Of a stretch of 64,000 nt of DNA, positions 8,837 to 17,608 are shown piece after piece. The DNA is taken from NCBI GenBank assembly GCA_002394385.1, contig DGTS01000011.1, forward strand, positions 77,749 through 141,748, written 5' to 3'. Position numbers and translations under genes: made by a program. The number at the start of each line of letters is the position of its first letter. The stretch's first letter is position 1. Below the pieces are notes generated by a model. That model was not told the DNA's origin. It searched no databases and worked only from the letters and a program-made list of their open reading frames with translations. The stretch is from Prevotella sp. UBA4330 (GTDB lineage: Bacteria > Bacteroidota > Bacteroidia > Bacteroidales > Bacteroidaceae).

Positions 8837-10012
8837 GTGAAAAGGATAAGCAAGATTTGGATATTACTTGGCATTATCGCCATAGTTGCCATTGCTGTAT
8901 GGCTCTTGTCTGGCAGCAAGAAGAAAGAAGAGGTTACATTCAAGACAGAGAAGGTGGCTCCTGCGAACATTCAGAACAGCATCACTGCCACCGGAACCAT
9001 TGAGCCGGTGACCTCTGTCACCGTGGGTACCCAGGTGAGCGGCATTGTGAGCAAACTATATGTTGACTACAACAGCGTGGTTCGCAAAGGACAGGTGATT
9101 GCCGAACTCGACCGCACCAACCTCCTGAGCGAACTGAACACTGCAAAGGCAAATCTCAGCAGTGCACAGAGTTCGCTGAACTATCAGCAGGCAAACCTCA
9201 ACAGATACAGCGAACTGTACAAGAAAGGACTAGTGAGCGCCGATGACTATGAGGCGGCACAACTGTCTTACAGACAATCGAAGGAGCAGGTGGCAACGGC
9301 AAACGAGAGCGTAAGGAGAGCGCAGACAAATCTCGGATACGCCACCATCACCTCCCCTATCGATGGCGTCGTGCTGTCGAAGTCGGTTGAGGAAGGCCAG
9401 ACTGTGGCTGCATCGTTCAACACCCCCGAACTCTTCAAGATAGCGCAAGACCTGACGAACATGCGCGTGGTGGCAGATGTTGACGAGGCAGACATAGGCG
9501 ACGTGAAAGAAGGCGAGCGTGTAACCTTCACCGTTGACGCTTATCCCGACGACACCTTTGAGGGCTCGGTGACACAAGTGCGCCAGGAAGCAACGACAAC
9601 AAACAACGTAGTCACCTATGAGGTGGTAATCAGTGCGCCAAATGCCCAACTCAAACTGAAGCCAGGGCTCACCGCAAGCGTTACTATCTACACCGCAGAG
9701 AAGACCGGAGTGCTGAGCGTACCGAGTAAGGCACTGAGATTCACGCCGACCAAGGAAACCGTGGGCAACAAGAAGATTGTTGACTGCAACGGCAACAACA
9801 AAGTGTGGATTTTGGCCGGAAACGAGATTAAGGCCGTGCCCGTCAGCATCGGCATGACTGACGGCACCCACACACAGATAATGAGCGGACTGAAAGAAGG
9901 ACAGGAGATTATCACCGAACTGGAAGTAATCAACGAGGAAACCGATGCTGCCGACAATCAGGAGCGCAGCCCGCTGGCACCAGGCCCCAGAAGGAATAAC
10001 AAGAAAAAGTAG
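8837..10012 (+). CDS. MacA-like periplasmic adaptor (membrane fusion protein)
   Basis: 391 residues. A single N-terminal membrane anchor (about residues 7-25, ILLGIIAIVAIAVWLL) is followed by the split biotinyl-lipoyl domain (TGTIEPVTSVTVGTQVSGIV and TITSPIDGVVLSKSVEEGQT), an alpha-helical hairpin (NTAKANLSSAQSSLNYQQAN), and beta-barrel domains. The C-terminus is basic (RRNNKKK). It bridges the inner-membrane ABC transporter and TolC. The start codon is GTG at 8837, 23 nt after the preceding stop; it keeps the membrane anchor complete. Confidence 0.92.
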   Translation: MKRISKIWILLGIIAIVAIAVWLLSGSKKKEEVTFKTEKVAPANIQNSITATGTIEPVTSVTVGTQVSGIVSKLYVDYNSVVRKGQVIAELDRTNLLSELNTAKANLSSAQSSLNYQQANLNRYSELYKKGLVSADDYEAAQLSYRQSKEQVATANESVRRAQTNLGYATITSPIDGVVLSKSVEEGQTVAASFNTPELFKIAQDLTNMRVVADVDEADIGDVKEGERVTFTVDAYPDDTFEGSVTQVRQEATTTNNVVTYEVVISAPNAQLKLKPGLTASVTIYTAEKTGVLSVPSKALRFTPTKETVGNKKIVDCNGNNKVWILAGNEIKAVPVSIGMTDGTHTQIMSGLKEGQEIITELEVINEETDAADNQERSPLAPGPRRNNKKK

Positions 10013-10020
10013 AGCAAATC

Positions 10021-10773
10021 ATGGACGATAGAAAAGTTGTCATCGAACTGCAAGACGTGAAACGGGACTTCCTCGTGGGAGAAGAGACGGTGCATGCCCT
10101 GCGCGGCGTGTCGTTCAAGATTTACGAAGGCGAATTCGTAACGATAATGGGAAAGTCGGGCTCGGGCAAGTCCACCCTTCTCAACCAACTCGGATGTCTC
10201 GACACGCCAACGAGCGGCGAGTATCTGCTCGACGGAGTGGCCGTCCGCTCAATGTCGAAAAGCCAAAGGGCGGTGCTTAGGAACAGAAAGATAGGATTCA
10301 TATTCCAGAACTACAACCTGCTTCCAAAGACAACATCTGTAGAGAATGTGGCCCTGCCGCTGATGTATAACTCGGAAGTGGGGGCTGACGAACGCAAGGA
10401 CCGTGCCATCAAGGCTCTTCAGGCAGTGGGGCTTGGCGAGCGTCTTTATCATAAGAGCAACCAGATGTCGGGCGGACAGATGCAACGCGTGGCGATAGCA
10501 CGTGCCTTGGTCAACGACCCCGCCGTGATTCTTGCAGACGAGGCAACGGGCAACCTCGACACCCGCACCTCTTTCGAGATTCTTGTTCTCTTCCAGAAAC
10601 TGCACGCTGAAGGAAGAACCATCATCTTCGTGACCCACAATCCCGACATCGCCAACTATTCCAGCAGAAACATCATGCTGCGAGACGGCAGAGTGATAAG
10701 CGACGAGGAGAACCACAACATCCTCTCGGCAGAGGAAGGACTGGCTGCGCTACCCGCTAACACAGACGAATAG
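10021..10773 (+). CDS. MacB/LolD-type ABC transporter ATP-binding protein
   Basis: 250 residues, cytoplasmic ATPase. Walker A GKSGSGKST near residue 43, signature MSGGQMQRVAIARAL near 152, Walker B VILADEATGNLD near 172, and switch histidine in FVTHNPD. The short linker-free form is that of the LolD/MacB family of mechanotransmission transporters. It pairs with the separate permease encoded 41 nt downstream; in E. coli MacB the two are fused. Confidence 0.94.
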   Translation: MDDRKVVIELQDVKRDFLVGEETVHALRGVSFKIYEGEFVTIMGKSGSGKSTLLNQLGCLDTPTSGEYLLDGVAVRSMSKSQRAVLRNRKIGFIFQNYNLLPKTTSVENVALPLMYNSEVGADERKDRAIKALQAVGLGERLYHKSNQMSGGQMQRVAIARALVNDPAVILADEATGNLDTRTSFEILVLFQKLHAEGRTIIFVTHNPDIANYSSRNIMLRDGRVISDEENHNILSAEEGLAALPANTDE

Positions 10774-10814
10774 AAACGTGCACATCACCCACCACCCATA
10801 ACAACCTTTTAGTA

Positions 10815-12053
10815 ATGAACTATACAAACCTTCTAAAGATAGCCCTTGTGGCGATTGCGGCAAACAAGATGCGATCGTTCCTCACGGCGCTAGGAATTAT
10901 CATCGGCATAGCGTCGGTGATAACGATGCTTGCCATCGGACAAGGCACCAAGCAGAGCATCCAGGCGAACATCTCGGAGATGGGTTCCAACATGATAATG
11001 ATCAGCCCCGGTGCCGACATGCGTGGCGGAGTGAGACAGGACGCATCGTCGATGGAGACGCTGAAACTCACCGACTACCAAGCCATCAAGGACGAGTGCT
11101 CATACGTCAAGGCCGTAAGCCCGCTGGTGAACAAGAGCGGGCAATGGATTTATGGAAATAACAACACCCCATCGACACTCTACGGCATCAATCAAGACTA
11201 CCTTGAAATAAGGCAAATATCAGTGAGCGACGGCGAGATGTTCACCGATGCCGACGTCAAGTCGAGCGCAAAGGTTTGCATACTCGGACAGACGGTAGTT
11301 GACAATCTCTTCCCCGACGGCAGCGACCCGGTGGGAAAGGTGGTGCGATTCAACAGCATACCATTCAGAGTAATCGGTGTGCTGAAGAAGAAAGGCTACA
11401 ACTCAATGGGCATGGACCAGGACGACCTCGTGCTTGCGCCATACACCACGGTGATGAAGCGAATACTCGCACAAACCTACCTCGGCAGCATACAATGTTC
11501 GGCAATAACCGAGGGTGTCACCGACAAGGCAACTGAACAGATAACCACAATACTCCGGCGCAACCACAAACTGAAAGACGCTACGGAGAACAGCGAGGCC
11601 GCCGACGACGACTTCAACATACGCTCGCAAGAGGAACTGGCGTCAATGATGAACTCAACCACCAACATGCTCACCATACTGCTCGGCTGCGTGGCAGGCA
11701 TTTCGCTCATCGTGGGCGGTATCGGCATTATGAACATCATGTACGTCAGCGTTACAGAGCGCACTCGCGAGATAGGACTGCGCATGAGTGTAGGTGCCAG
11801 AGGCATAGACATCCTAAACCAGTTCCTGATAGAAGCAATACTGCTGAGCGTGACAGGAGGCATCATCGGCGTGCTGTTGGGAGTAGGCGCCTCATACGCC
11901 ATAAACATACTTGCCAAGTGGCCCATATCCATCGAACTGTGGACCATCGTCATGTCCTTTGCCGTCTGCACATTCACAGGAGTGTTCTTCGGCTGGTATC
12001 CCGCAAAGAAAGCAGCGCAACTCGACCCGATAGAAGCCATCAGATATGAATGA
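10815..12053 (+). CDS. MacB-type ABC transporter permease
   Basis: 412 residues. The N-terminal helix KMRSFLTALGIIIGIASVI and NMIMISPGA are hallmark MacB_PCD segments. A periplasmic domain spans about residues 45-270, and three C-terminal helices of the FtsX family carry GGIGIMNIMYVSVTERTREI and the final QLDPIEAIRYE. It works with the preceding ATPase, adaptor and TolC. The next gene starts 18 nt downstream, so the sensor kinase pair is probably cotranscribed and may sense envelope stress or the exported substrate. Confidence 0.94.
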   Translation: MNYTNLLKIALVAIAANKMRSFLTALGIIIGIASVITMLAIGQGTKQSIQANISEMGSNMIMISPGADMRGGVRQDASSMETLKLTDYQAIKDECSYVKAVSPLVNKSGQWIYGNNNTPSTLYGINQDYLEIRQISVSDGEMFTDADVKSSAKVCILGQTVVDNLFPDGSDPVGKVVRFNSIPFRVIGVLKKKGYNSMGMDQDDLVLAPYTTVMKRILAQTYLGSIQCSAITEGVTDKATEQITTILRRNHKLKDATENSEAADDDFNIRSQEELASMMNSTTNMLTILLGCVAGISLIVGGIGIMNIMYVSVTERTREIGLRMSVGARGIDILNQFLIEAILLSVTGGIIGVLLGVGASYAINILAKWPISIELWTIVMSFAVCTFTGVFFGWYPAKKAAQLDPIEAIRYE

Positions 12054-12071
12054 CCTTAAAATAAACAGAGT

Positions 12072-13124
12072 ATGATTTCAAAAGACAGAAGACTTGCGTC
12101 AATACTGCACATAATGTTCTGGGCAGTATTCTTCATGCAGTACATCTTCCTGGTGCCAAAAGGCGAGAGCCTGCTTGACATCAACGCTATGCTCCATCGT
12201 CTTTTGAGACCAATCTCAATGTTCATCATATTCTACATCAACTACCTCTGGTTAGCACCAAACTATTACCTGAACAAGAAGTACAGGAGGTTCTTCATCA
12301 TCAATACCACAATCATCATACTGGTATCATTGGCGATGCAGCACATTATGGAGCACCCCACGGCAAACGTCACACACCCTTCGCCACCTTTGCAGATACA
12401 TCTTGTCTTTATCGTAAGGCACGCCATGGAGCAAATCATCTTTGCCGCCCTTGCAACAATGATACGGCTATCGCTGAAGTGGCAGAGCATACACGAAGTG
12501 GCACAAGAAATAGAAAAAGAAAAGACAGAGGCACAACTGCTCAGCCTACGCTCGCAGATACGACCCCACTTCTTGCTCAACACGCTCAACAACATATACG
12601 CTCTCATCGCCTTCGACCAGCCTAGGGCTCAACGTGCCGTGATGTCACTCAGCAGCATGCTGCGCCAAATGATATACGGAAACACCGAAAATGCCATCAG
12701 CATAAAGAAGGAAGTGGAGTTCATCGAGAACTACGTCAAGTTAATGAAGATAAGACTCCCCGACAACGTCAAGGTGGACATGGTGGCAGAGATACCAAAA
12801 AGGGGCGACAACATAATGATTGCACCGCTCATCATCATATCGCTTGTCGAGAATGCTTTCAAACACGGAGTGAGCCCCACCGAGCCCAGTTTCATCAGCA
12901 TAAACATCAATGCAACAGCAGAAAGAATAGTATGTGACATCTGCAACAGCAATTTCCCAAAGAACGACAAAGACCGAAGCGGACACGGCATTGGGCTGCA
13001 ACTCGTGGAAAGCCGACTGCAACTATACTACAAGGGGAAACACACATGGGAGAAGAAAATAGAAAACAACATCTATAAATCTAAAATTATTATCTATGAT
13101 ACTGAACTGCGCAATAATCGATGA
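12072..13124 (+). CDS. LytS/YehU-type sensor histidine kinase
   Basis: 350 residues with four N-terminal membrane helices (about residues 8-130), little periplasmic domain, then the His_kinase family dimerisation box SQIRPHFLLNTLNNIYALI with the phosphoacceptor histidine near residue 166, and an ATPase domain with N-box SLVENAFKHG and G-box GHGIGLQLVESRL. It has no PAS or HAMP domain. It overlaps the response-regulator start by 29 nt, indicating translational coupling. Position after the MacAB-TolC genes suggests that it controls them. Confidence 0.94.
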   Translation: MISKDRRLASILHIMFWAVFFMQYIFLVPKGESLLDINAMLHRLLRPISMFIIFYINYLWLAPNYYLNKKYRRFFIINTTIIILVSLAMQHIMEHPTANVTHPSPPLQIHLVFIVRHAMEQIIFAALATMIRLSLKWQSIHEVAQEIEKEKTEAQLLSLRSQIRPHFLLNTLNNIYALIAFDQPRAQRAVMSLSSMLRQMIYGNTENAISIKKEVEFIENYVKLMKIRLPDNVKVDMVAEIPKRGDNIMIAPLIIISLVENAFKHGVSPTEPSFISININATAERIVCDICNSNFPKNDKDRSGHGIGLQLVESRLQLYYKGKHTWEKKIENNIYKSKIIIYDTELRNNR

Positions 13125-13809
13125 CGAGCCCCTGGCTGCCGAACTGCTGGCAAGTTATGCCGACAAGACACCGTCGCTGAACCTGATTGGTTGCTACAAC
13201 AGTGCTGTGTCTGCAATAAAGGACATCCGCGAGAAGTCCATTGACATCCTCTTCCTTGACATCCAGATGCCCGAACTCAGCGGTCTGGAATTTGCTAAAC
13301 TAATACCCAAGCAAACAAAAATCATCTTCACAACAGCATTCGACCAGTATGCCATAGAGGGATACAAGGTAAATGCACTCGACTACCTGCTCAAGCCCAT
13401 CAGTTACGAGAACTTCCTCATGAGCGTTCAGCGCGCAGAGGCATGGTTCGAAAACTCATATAAACAAGACACTTTCAAACGAGACAAGTTCATATACGTT
13501 AAAAGCGAGTACAAGCACGTGCAAGTCCCGCTCGACGACGTGACCTATATCGAAGGGCTGAAAGACTACGTCAAGTTCTATTTCGCCGACGACACAAAGC
13601 CCGTAATGTCGCTGATGAGCATGAAAAACCTCGAGGAATTCCTGCCAAGACCCGACTTCATGCGCATACACCGCTCGTTCATCGTGCACATGTCAAAAGC
13701 GAAACTCATCGACCGCATGCGCATCGTCTTCGGCGACATCTATCTACCCGTCTCCGACAGTTACAAAGACGACGTGGCAAACTACATCAACGAACACACA
13801 ATAGGTTAA
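13096..13809 (+). CDS. LytTR-family response regulator
   Basis: 237 residues. Receiver domain with acidic pocket IIDDEP (residues 7-12), phosphoacceptor D55 in LFLDIQMPELSG and conserved lysine in LDYLLKPI. The C-terminal LytTR DNA-binding domain includes VPLDDVTYIEGLKDYVK and FMRIHRSFIV. It is the partner of the overlapping kinase and the likely regulator of the upstream efflux operon. LytTR proteins bind paired direct repeats, but no such pair is obvious upstream of 7479. A strong terminator follows the gene. Confidence 0.95.
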   Translation: MILNCAIIDDEPLAAELLASYADKTPSLNLIGCYNSAVSAIKDIREKSIDILFLDIQMPELSGLEFAKLIPKQTKIIFTTAFDQYAIEGYKVNALDYLLKPISYENFLMSVQRAEAWFENSYKQDTFKRDKFIYVKSEYKHVQVPLDDVTYIEGLKDYVKFYFADDTKPVMSLMSMKNLEEFLPRPDFMRIHRSFIVHMSKAKLIDRMRIVFGDIYLPVSDSYKDDVANYINEHTIG

Positions 13810-13814
13810 TAACA

Positions 13815-13842
13815 GGAGGGCACTGAAAATGAAGTGCCCTCC
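13815..13842. terminator. intrinsic terminator after the two-component pair
   Basis: GGAGGGCACT / AGTGCCCTCC, ten perfect pairs with an 8-nt loop, then a T-rich tract. It may serve both strands. Confidence 0.85.
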
Positions 13843-13901
13843 TTACTTTTACCTCCTCAGAATGCCACTGCATATCTTTCGGCATGCAACTAATATCAAA
13901 C

Positions 13902-13954
13902 GGGCTAACAATGTTATTAACTTTGTCGAACAAAGTTATTAACTTTGTTAGCCC
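13902..13954. repeat. palindromic 22-bp-unit array, two units (family P1)
   Basis: Two copies of a unit with the core TTATTAACTTTGT, flanked by the inverted pair GGGCTAACAA / TTGTTAGCCC. Lies between the convergent LytTR gene and the DUF3298 lipoprotein gene. The same family recurs at 22619 and 46824. Confidence 0.85.
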
Positions 13955-14067
13955 ACTTGCATCTGTCTGATATCCAATAAGATACAAAACGGCACCTGTG
14001 CCATATTTGACAACATGGCAAGAAAACCTATCTGAAAGATAAAAAGGATTGAGGTTCTACTGCAAAA

Positions 14068-14955
14068 CTACTTCATATATTGCTTTATCTCGGAGAACGG
14101 AATGCAGAGGTCCACCACTCCATCCACGCCGGCGGCAACCTCATACTTGTCATAGACGAAGTGTGCCTCTTCGTTCTTGAAGTCAACATAGAAGTTGTCG
14201 TTATGCACTGGCGGGAAATCGGCATCTATCAGCGTGCGGTAGTCGTCAAGATTTGTCGCCTTTGTCTTCAGCAGTTTCGCGATAGGTCCTTCTGAACCGG
14301 CAGCAAAGATGTCGTTATATAAGAGGCGACGGTCTGAGCGCAGGTCGTACATGAAATATTCGACAGTGAATAAAACTCCGGCGCCTAAACCTGAACCCAT
14401 GTCATACATTATTTTTTTAGAGTAAGTGGCATAGCCATCTTCGGTAAGCGACACTTCCGAAAGTTCGTAATTCATCGACTGAGGGTATGGATTGTATTCC
14501 TCGCCTTCGATGTATCGCGCGTCAGACTCTCCCATCTTGTCCACTTTCTTCCATTCGCCATCACCTTCAAACTCTTTGTTGAGGTAGTTCAAGAAAGAGT
14601 CGATGTCTTCATATTTGTCACCCACAAAGAAGTGCAGCAGTTCTTTCTGGAACTTCTTTATGTTGCAATTCTCAGCACTCACGGGCCATTGCACATGCCA
14701 AGTCTGGTCGGCATAGAGCGCCCGCTGGATGTTTGCTTTGAAGAAACTCTCGCCTTCATAGGTGCGACTCGTCAGGATGATGGGACCTTTTGCCTGCTCT
14801 GTTTCCGCAACCTCATCGGTTTGCTCGGTCTCTACTTCGCTTGTCTTTGCAGTAAGGTTGTCTATCTTCTGCAACACTCTCTTGCATGAGCACATGGGCA
14901 ATGTAACGCCAATACTCATCAGTAAAAGGAATAGATAAGTCTTTAGATTTTTCAT
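14068..14955 (-). CDS. RsiV/DUF3298-like lipoprotein
   Basis: 295 residues. N-terminal signal peptide with a cysteine cluster (MCSCKR) near residue 22 that fits lipoprotein processing, a low-complexity Glu/Thr linker, then a domain ending with the VDLCIPFSEIKQYM block seen in DUF3298/PdaC-RsiV-type Bacteroidota lipoproteins. It is presumably attached to the inner or outer membrane facing the periplasm. RsiV members bind lysozyme in Bacillus, but that function should not be transferred here. Single gene, convergent to the LytTR regulator. Confidence 0.75.
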   Translation of the reverse strand: MKNLKTYLFLLLMSIGVTLPMCSCKRVLQKIDNLTAKTSEVETEQTDEVAETEQAKGPIILTSRTYEGESFFKANIQRALYADQTWHVQWPVSAENCNIKKFQKELLHFFVGDKYEDIDSFLNYLNKEFEGDGEWKKVDKMGESDARYIEGEEYNPYPQSMNYELSEVSLTEDGYATYSKKIMYDMGSGLGAGVLFTVEYFMYDLRSDRRLLYNDIFAAGSEGPIAKLLKTKATNLDDYRTLIDADFPPVHNDNFYVDFKNEEAHFVYDKYEVAAGVDGVVDLCIPFSEIKQYMK

Positions 14956-15012
14956 GTTATGTTTGTTTTACAAGATTAAGAGTTTAGAAGTGTGGAACTT
15001 TTCACTCGACAC

Positions 15013-15723
15013 TTATTCGTAATCGTCGATGACGGCATTGACAAAATCCATCATCGGCTTTGCCACCTGAAACACCTTTGCCATCTCGTCGAGCCATCGG
15101 TCACCGTCGAAGAAGGTGTCGGGCACATGTTTCCAGCAGCAATAATCTTTCCGTTTCAGATATTCCACATGTTCATAGTCGCGCGGGAATCCCTTAGGGG
15201 CAGTGGTGAGCACCGACAGGCCAAAGCCCTTGGGCGCGGCTCCCTCGTCACTCCACTCTCCGCAGCCTGGTTTTCCGAAGAAGTTGATGAACTTTCTGCT
15301 TTCAACAATACCGAGCCAGCGGTCGATGTCGGACATTATCTCGTTGCGACATGCCGTGAGGATATTAGTGGGCAACCAGTAATTGCCACAAGCAAGGAGA
15401 CAGTTGCCTGGTTCCAGATGGATGTAATAGCCTCCGCGCAACGCCTTCTTGCCATGAGCATTGATATATGCGCCCAGATGTCGCTTGTAAGGCGACTTGT
15501 CTGGCGAGAAACGGGTGTCGCGGTAGAAACGATAGACAGCATCCTTCACCGTTACATGGGCGATGGAAAAGTCGAACTCTGCGATGCGGGCAATAGCCAT
15601 AGAGATGCCTTCCTCGAAGTCCGCCCTTACGGCATCATACTCTGGACGATGCTCCTGAAACCACGGGCGGTTGTTGTTCGCCGCCACATCTTTTAGAAAC
15701 TGTATTATTCTTTGTGAGTGCAT
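15013..15723 (-). CDS. DUF2461 (TIGR02453) family protein
   Basis: 236 residues, cytoplasmic. The opening segment FLKDVAANNNRPWFQEHRPEYD and the later RDTRFSPDKSPYKRHLGAYI and GYYIHLEPG blocks are characteristic of the DUF2461 family, found widely in bacteria and fungi and of unknown function. Single gene. A short heptamer-like run (GGAGTTAGGAGTTA) lies just upstream of its start. Confidence 0.88.
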   Translation of the reverse strand: MHSQRIIQFLKDVAANNNRPWFQEHRPEYDAVRADFEEGISMAIARIAEFDFSIAHVTVKDAVYRFYRDTRFSPDKSPYKRHLGAYINAHGKKALRGGYYIHLEPGNCLLACGNYWLPTNILTACRNEIMSDIDRWLGIVESRKFINFFGKPGCGEWSDEGAAPKGFGLSVLTTAPKGFPRDYEHVEYLKRKDYCCWKHVPDTFFDGDRWLDEMAKVFQVAKPMMDFVNAVIDDYE

Positions 15724-15840
15724 GAGGGGGAGTTAGGAGTTAGGAGTTCTTTGTCGCATCGCTTTGGACTCAGCATTGCGCCGGAGTACCCTCAGAGCAC
15801 ATGAAAAGCGTCACTTCGGGTCGAGCGAGGCGTTGGGAGT

Positions 15841-16479
15841 TTATTCAAAGCCCACTTTAGGACAGAACTTTTCAAACGGACATTCACCGCATTTGGGTTT
15901 CCTGCTCTGACATATATACCTGCCATGTAGCAGAATCCAGTGATGGGCATCTGCCTGCATATCAGAAGGAATGTATTTCTTGAGAGTCAACTCCACTTTC
16001 AATGGAGTGTTTGCAGTCTTTGGCACAAGACCTAAACGATGGCTCACACGGAACACATGGGTATCAACGGCAATGGCAGAGCGACCGAATCCCACCGCCT
16101 GAACGACATTGGCTGTCTTGCGCCCAACTCCAGGAAGTTTCACAAGGTCGGACATTTCGGAAGGCACCTCGCCGCCAAAGTCACAGACAAGCATGCGCGA
16201 CAGTTCTACAAGGTGTTGAGCCTTTGAGTTAGGATAACTGACGCTCTTTATAAGTTCGAGCACATCCTCAATTTCCGCCTGTGCCATTGTCTTGGCATCA
16301 GGATAATGTAAGAAGAGTTCGGGAGTAACCTGATTGATGCGTTTGTCCGTGCACTGGGCACTGAGCACCGTTGCCACAAGCAACTGGAACACGCTTCCGA
16401 ACTCCAGTTCTGTAGAAACGTGGGGCATCTTCTTGGAATAATGGTCAAGAAGAATGTTATAACGCTCTGCCCGAGTCAT
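15841..16479 (-). CDS. nth: endonuclease III
   Basis: DNA glycosylase/AP lyase for oxidised pyrimidines. 212 residues from the start MTRAERYNIL. Helix-hairpin-helix LPGVGRKTANVV, the catalytic lysine segment just before it, the aspartate in AVDTHVFRV, and the C-terminal iron-sulfur loop with Cys spacing C-X6-C-X2-C-X5-C (CQSRKPKCGECPFEKFC). The open frame extends 38 codons further upstream, but that stretch is pure octamer repeat (translated as LVYLSTCQ-like repeats), so I reject it and take the ATG at 16479. Confidence 0.95.
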   Translation of the reverse strand: MTRAERYNILLDHYSKKMPHVSTELEFGSVFQLLVATVLSAQCTDKRINQVTPELFLHYPDAKTMAQAEIEDVLELIKSVSYPNSKAQHLVELSRMLVCDFGGEVPSEMSDLVKLPGVGRKTANVVQAVGFGRSAIAVDTHVFRVSHRLGLVPKTANTPLKVELTLKKYIPSDMQADAHHWILLHGRYICQSRKPKCGECPFEKFCPKVGFE

Positions 16480-16487
16480 GTTTTTTA

Positions 16488-16680
16488 GTTGATGAGTAAA
16501 CGAGAGACAAGTTGACAAGTAAACAAGTTGACAAGTTGACAAGTAAACAAGTTGACGAGAAAACGAATTGACGAGTAAACAAGCGAATTGCACAAGGTCT
16601 TGAAATCAAGCAACCTGTCAACTCGTCCGCTCGACCCTTGGTCGCTTTGCTCGCAAAGAACTTGTTTACTCGTCAACTAC
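16488..16680. repeat. octamer array with partial inverted arm between nth and the OmpH-like gene
   Basis: Forward GTTGACAA/GTAAACAA/GTTGACGA units run from 16488 to 16582. Reverse-complement units lie at 16611-16630 and 16658-16680 (ACTTGTTTACTCGTCAAC), ending six bases from the OmpH-like stop codon. A GCTCGACCC/TTGGTCGC segment in the middle resembles a spacer sequence seen near 15820 and 55200. Confidence 0.9.
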
Positions 16681-16685
16681 AATTA

Positions 16686-17288
16686 TTACTTCTTCTCTTC
16701 TGCCTTTGCTGGCTCTGCGGCCTTTGCTGGCTTGTATGCCTTGTTAAGACCGGCAACGACCTCCTTAGTGATATCGAGAGACTTGTCACTATAAAGTACG
16801 TTGTCGCCTGCCTTACTGAGAATCATTGAGTACTTCTTGTCCTTGTTATACTGGGCGAGGAAGTGCTGGATGCTGTCACGAAGAGCCTTGCTGTACTTTT
16901 CAGACTCTGCCTGAAGTTCGGCAGCCAGACGCTGCTGCAACTGCTGGAGGTCAGCCTGCTGCTTCTGAAGGTTTGCATTCACCGTCTGTGCCTGCTGCTG
17001 GGTGTATTTGTTGTTCTGCAGGTTCTGCTGGAACTGCGCTGCCTGGTTCTGCAGAGCCTGTCCCTTCTGGTTCAGAGTGTTGTCTGCGTTCTTTGTTTTC
17101 TTCTCGAACTCAGCCTTGAAATCGGTGCAGAACTTGTAGGTGGAATCGAGTTCCTCGATATCAACATACGCAATCTTAAGTTCAGAACTCTGAGGAGCGT
17201 CCGACTTCTGGCCGGCAGTGTTGCCCCCGTTGTTGCATGATGTCATGACAAGTACTGCTGCCATGGCAAGGAAAAATGTTTTCTTCAT
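16686..17288 (-). CDS. OmpH/Skp-family periplasmic chaperone, predicted lipoprotein
   Basis: 200 residues. The signal peptide ends in the lipobox VMTSC near residue 18, so it is membrane-anchored, unlike soluble E. coli Skp. The core carries the OmpH opening IAYVDIEELDSTYK, a long glutamine-rich coiled coil (QQNLQNNKYTQQQAQTVNAN) and the C-terminal YSMILSKAGDNVLYSDKSLD block. The C-terminus is rich in Ala, Glu, Pro and Lys. The likely role is to hold unfolded outer-membrane proteins in the periplasm. Confidence 0.9.
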   Translation of the reverse strand: MKKTFFLAMAAVLVMTSCNNGGNTAGQKSDAPQSSELKIAYVDIEELDSTYKFCTDFKAEFEKKTKNADNTLNQKGQALQNQAAQFQQNLQNNKYTQQQAQTVNANLQKQQADLQQLQQRLAAELQAESEKYSKALRDSIQHFLAQYNKDKKYSMILSKAGDNVLYSDKSLDITKEVVAGLNKAYKPAKAAEPAKAEEKK

Positions 17289-17294
17289 TGTGAT

Positions 17295-17516
17295 TTAATT
17301 GTTTATTTTGTTTTTTATTTCTTCTGCCTTATCTGCATTCTGGCGTGCTTCACGGTCCTGGTCGATAACACAATGTATGCCAAGTTTTCGCATCGCAGCA
17401 CTATCATGAATGTGCTGTGATGTGAACTCCCCTTTCTTCTTGAAAAGCACCTTAACACTTAATAATGCTAAACAAATAGCAATTATTAACACTGTTAATA
17501 TTATTGTTTCAACCAT
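17295..17516 (-). CDS. small single-pass membrane protein
   Basis: 73 residues from MVETIILTVLIIAICLALL. One N-terminal membrane helix is followed by a basic stop-transfer KVLFKKKGEF and a polar tail with HIHDSAAMRKLGIHCVIDQD, a segment I recognise as recurrent in small Bacteroidales membrane proteins of unknown function. The longer frame to 17657 runs through the promoter region and is rejected. It ends 6 nt before the OmpH-like gene and may be cotranscribed with it. Confidence 0.7.
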   Translation of the reverse strand: MVETIILTVLIIAICLALLSVKVLFKKKGEFTSQHIHDSAAMRKLGIHCVIDQDREARQNADKAEEIKNKINN

Positions 17517-17562
17517 TTTTCGTAATTTTGCGCATGAAAGCACGCAATTCTGTTTGCGCTTG

Positions 17563-17570
17563 CAAAGATA
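17563..17570 (-). promoter_or_regulatory. -7 element of the small membrane protein / OmpH-like unit
   Basis: On the minus strand TATCTTTG, 46 bp before the chosen start at 17516. The -33 element is imperfectly placed, about 22 bp away. Confidence 0.45.
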
Positions 17571-17608
17571 ATGATTTTTTTTGTAAAACACACAAAATAG
17601 AATTAATA

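Noticed and set aside
16480..16593. N-terminal extension of endonuclease III
   Set aside because: The 38 extra codons are translated octamer repeat; the family start is MTRAERY.
17504..17608. N-terminal extension of PepD
   Set aside because: It overlaps the divergent promoter and the start of the small membrane protein gene; the family begins at MNKSDLIP.
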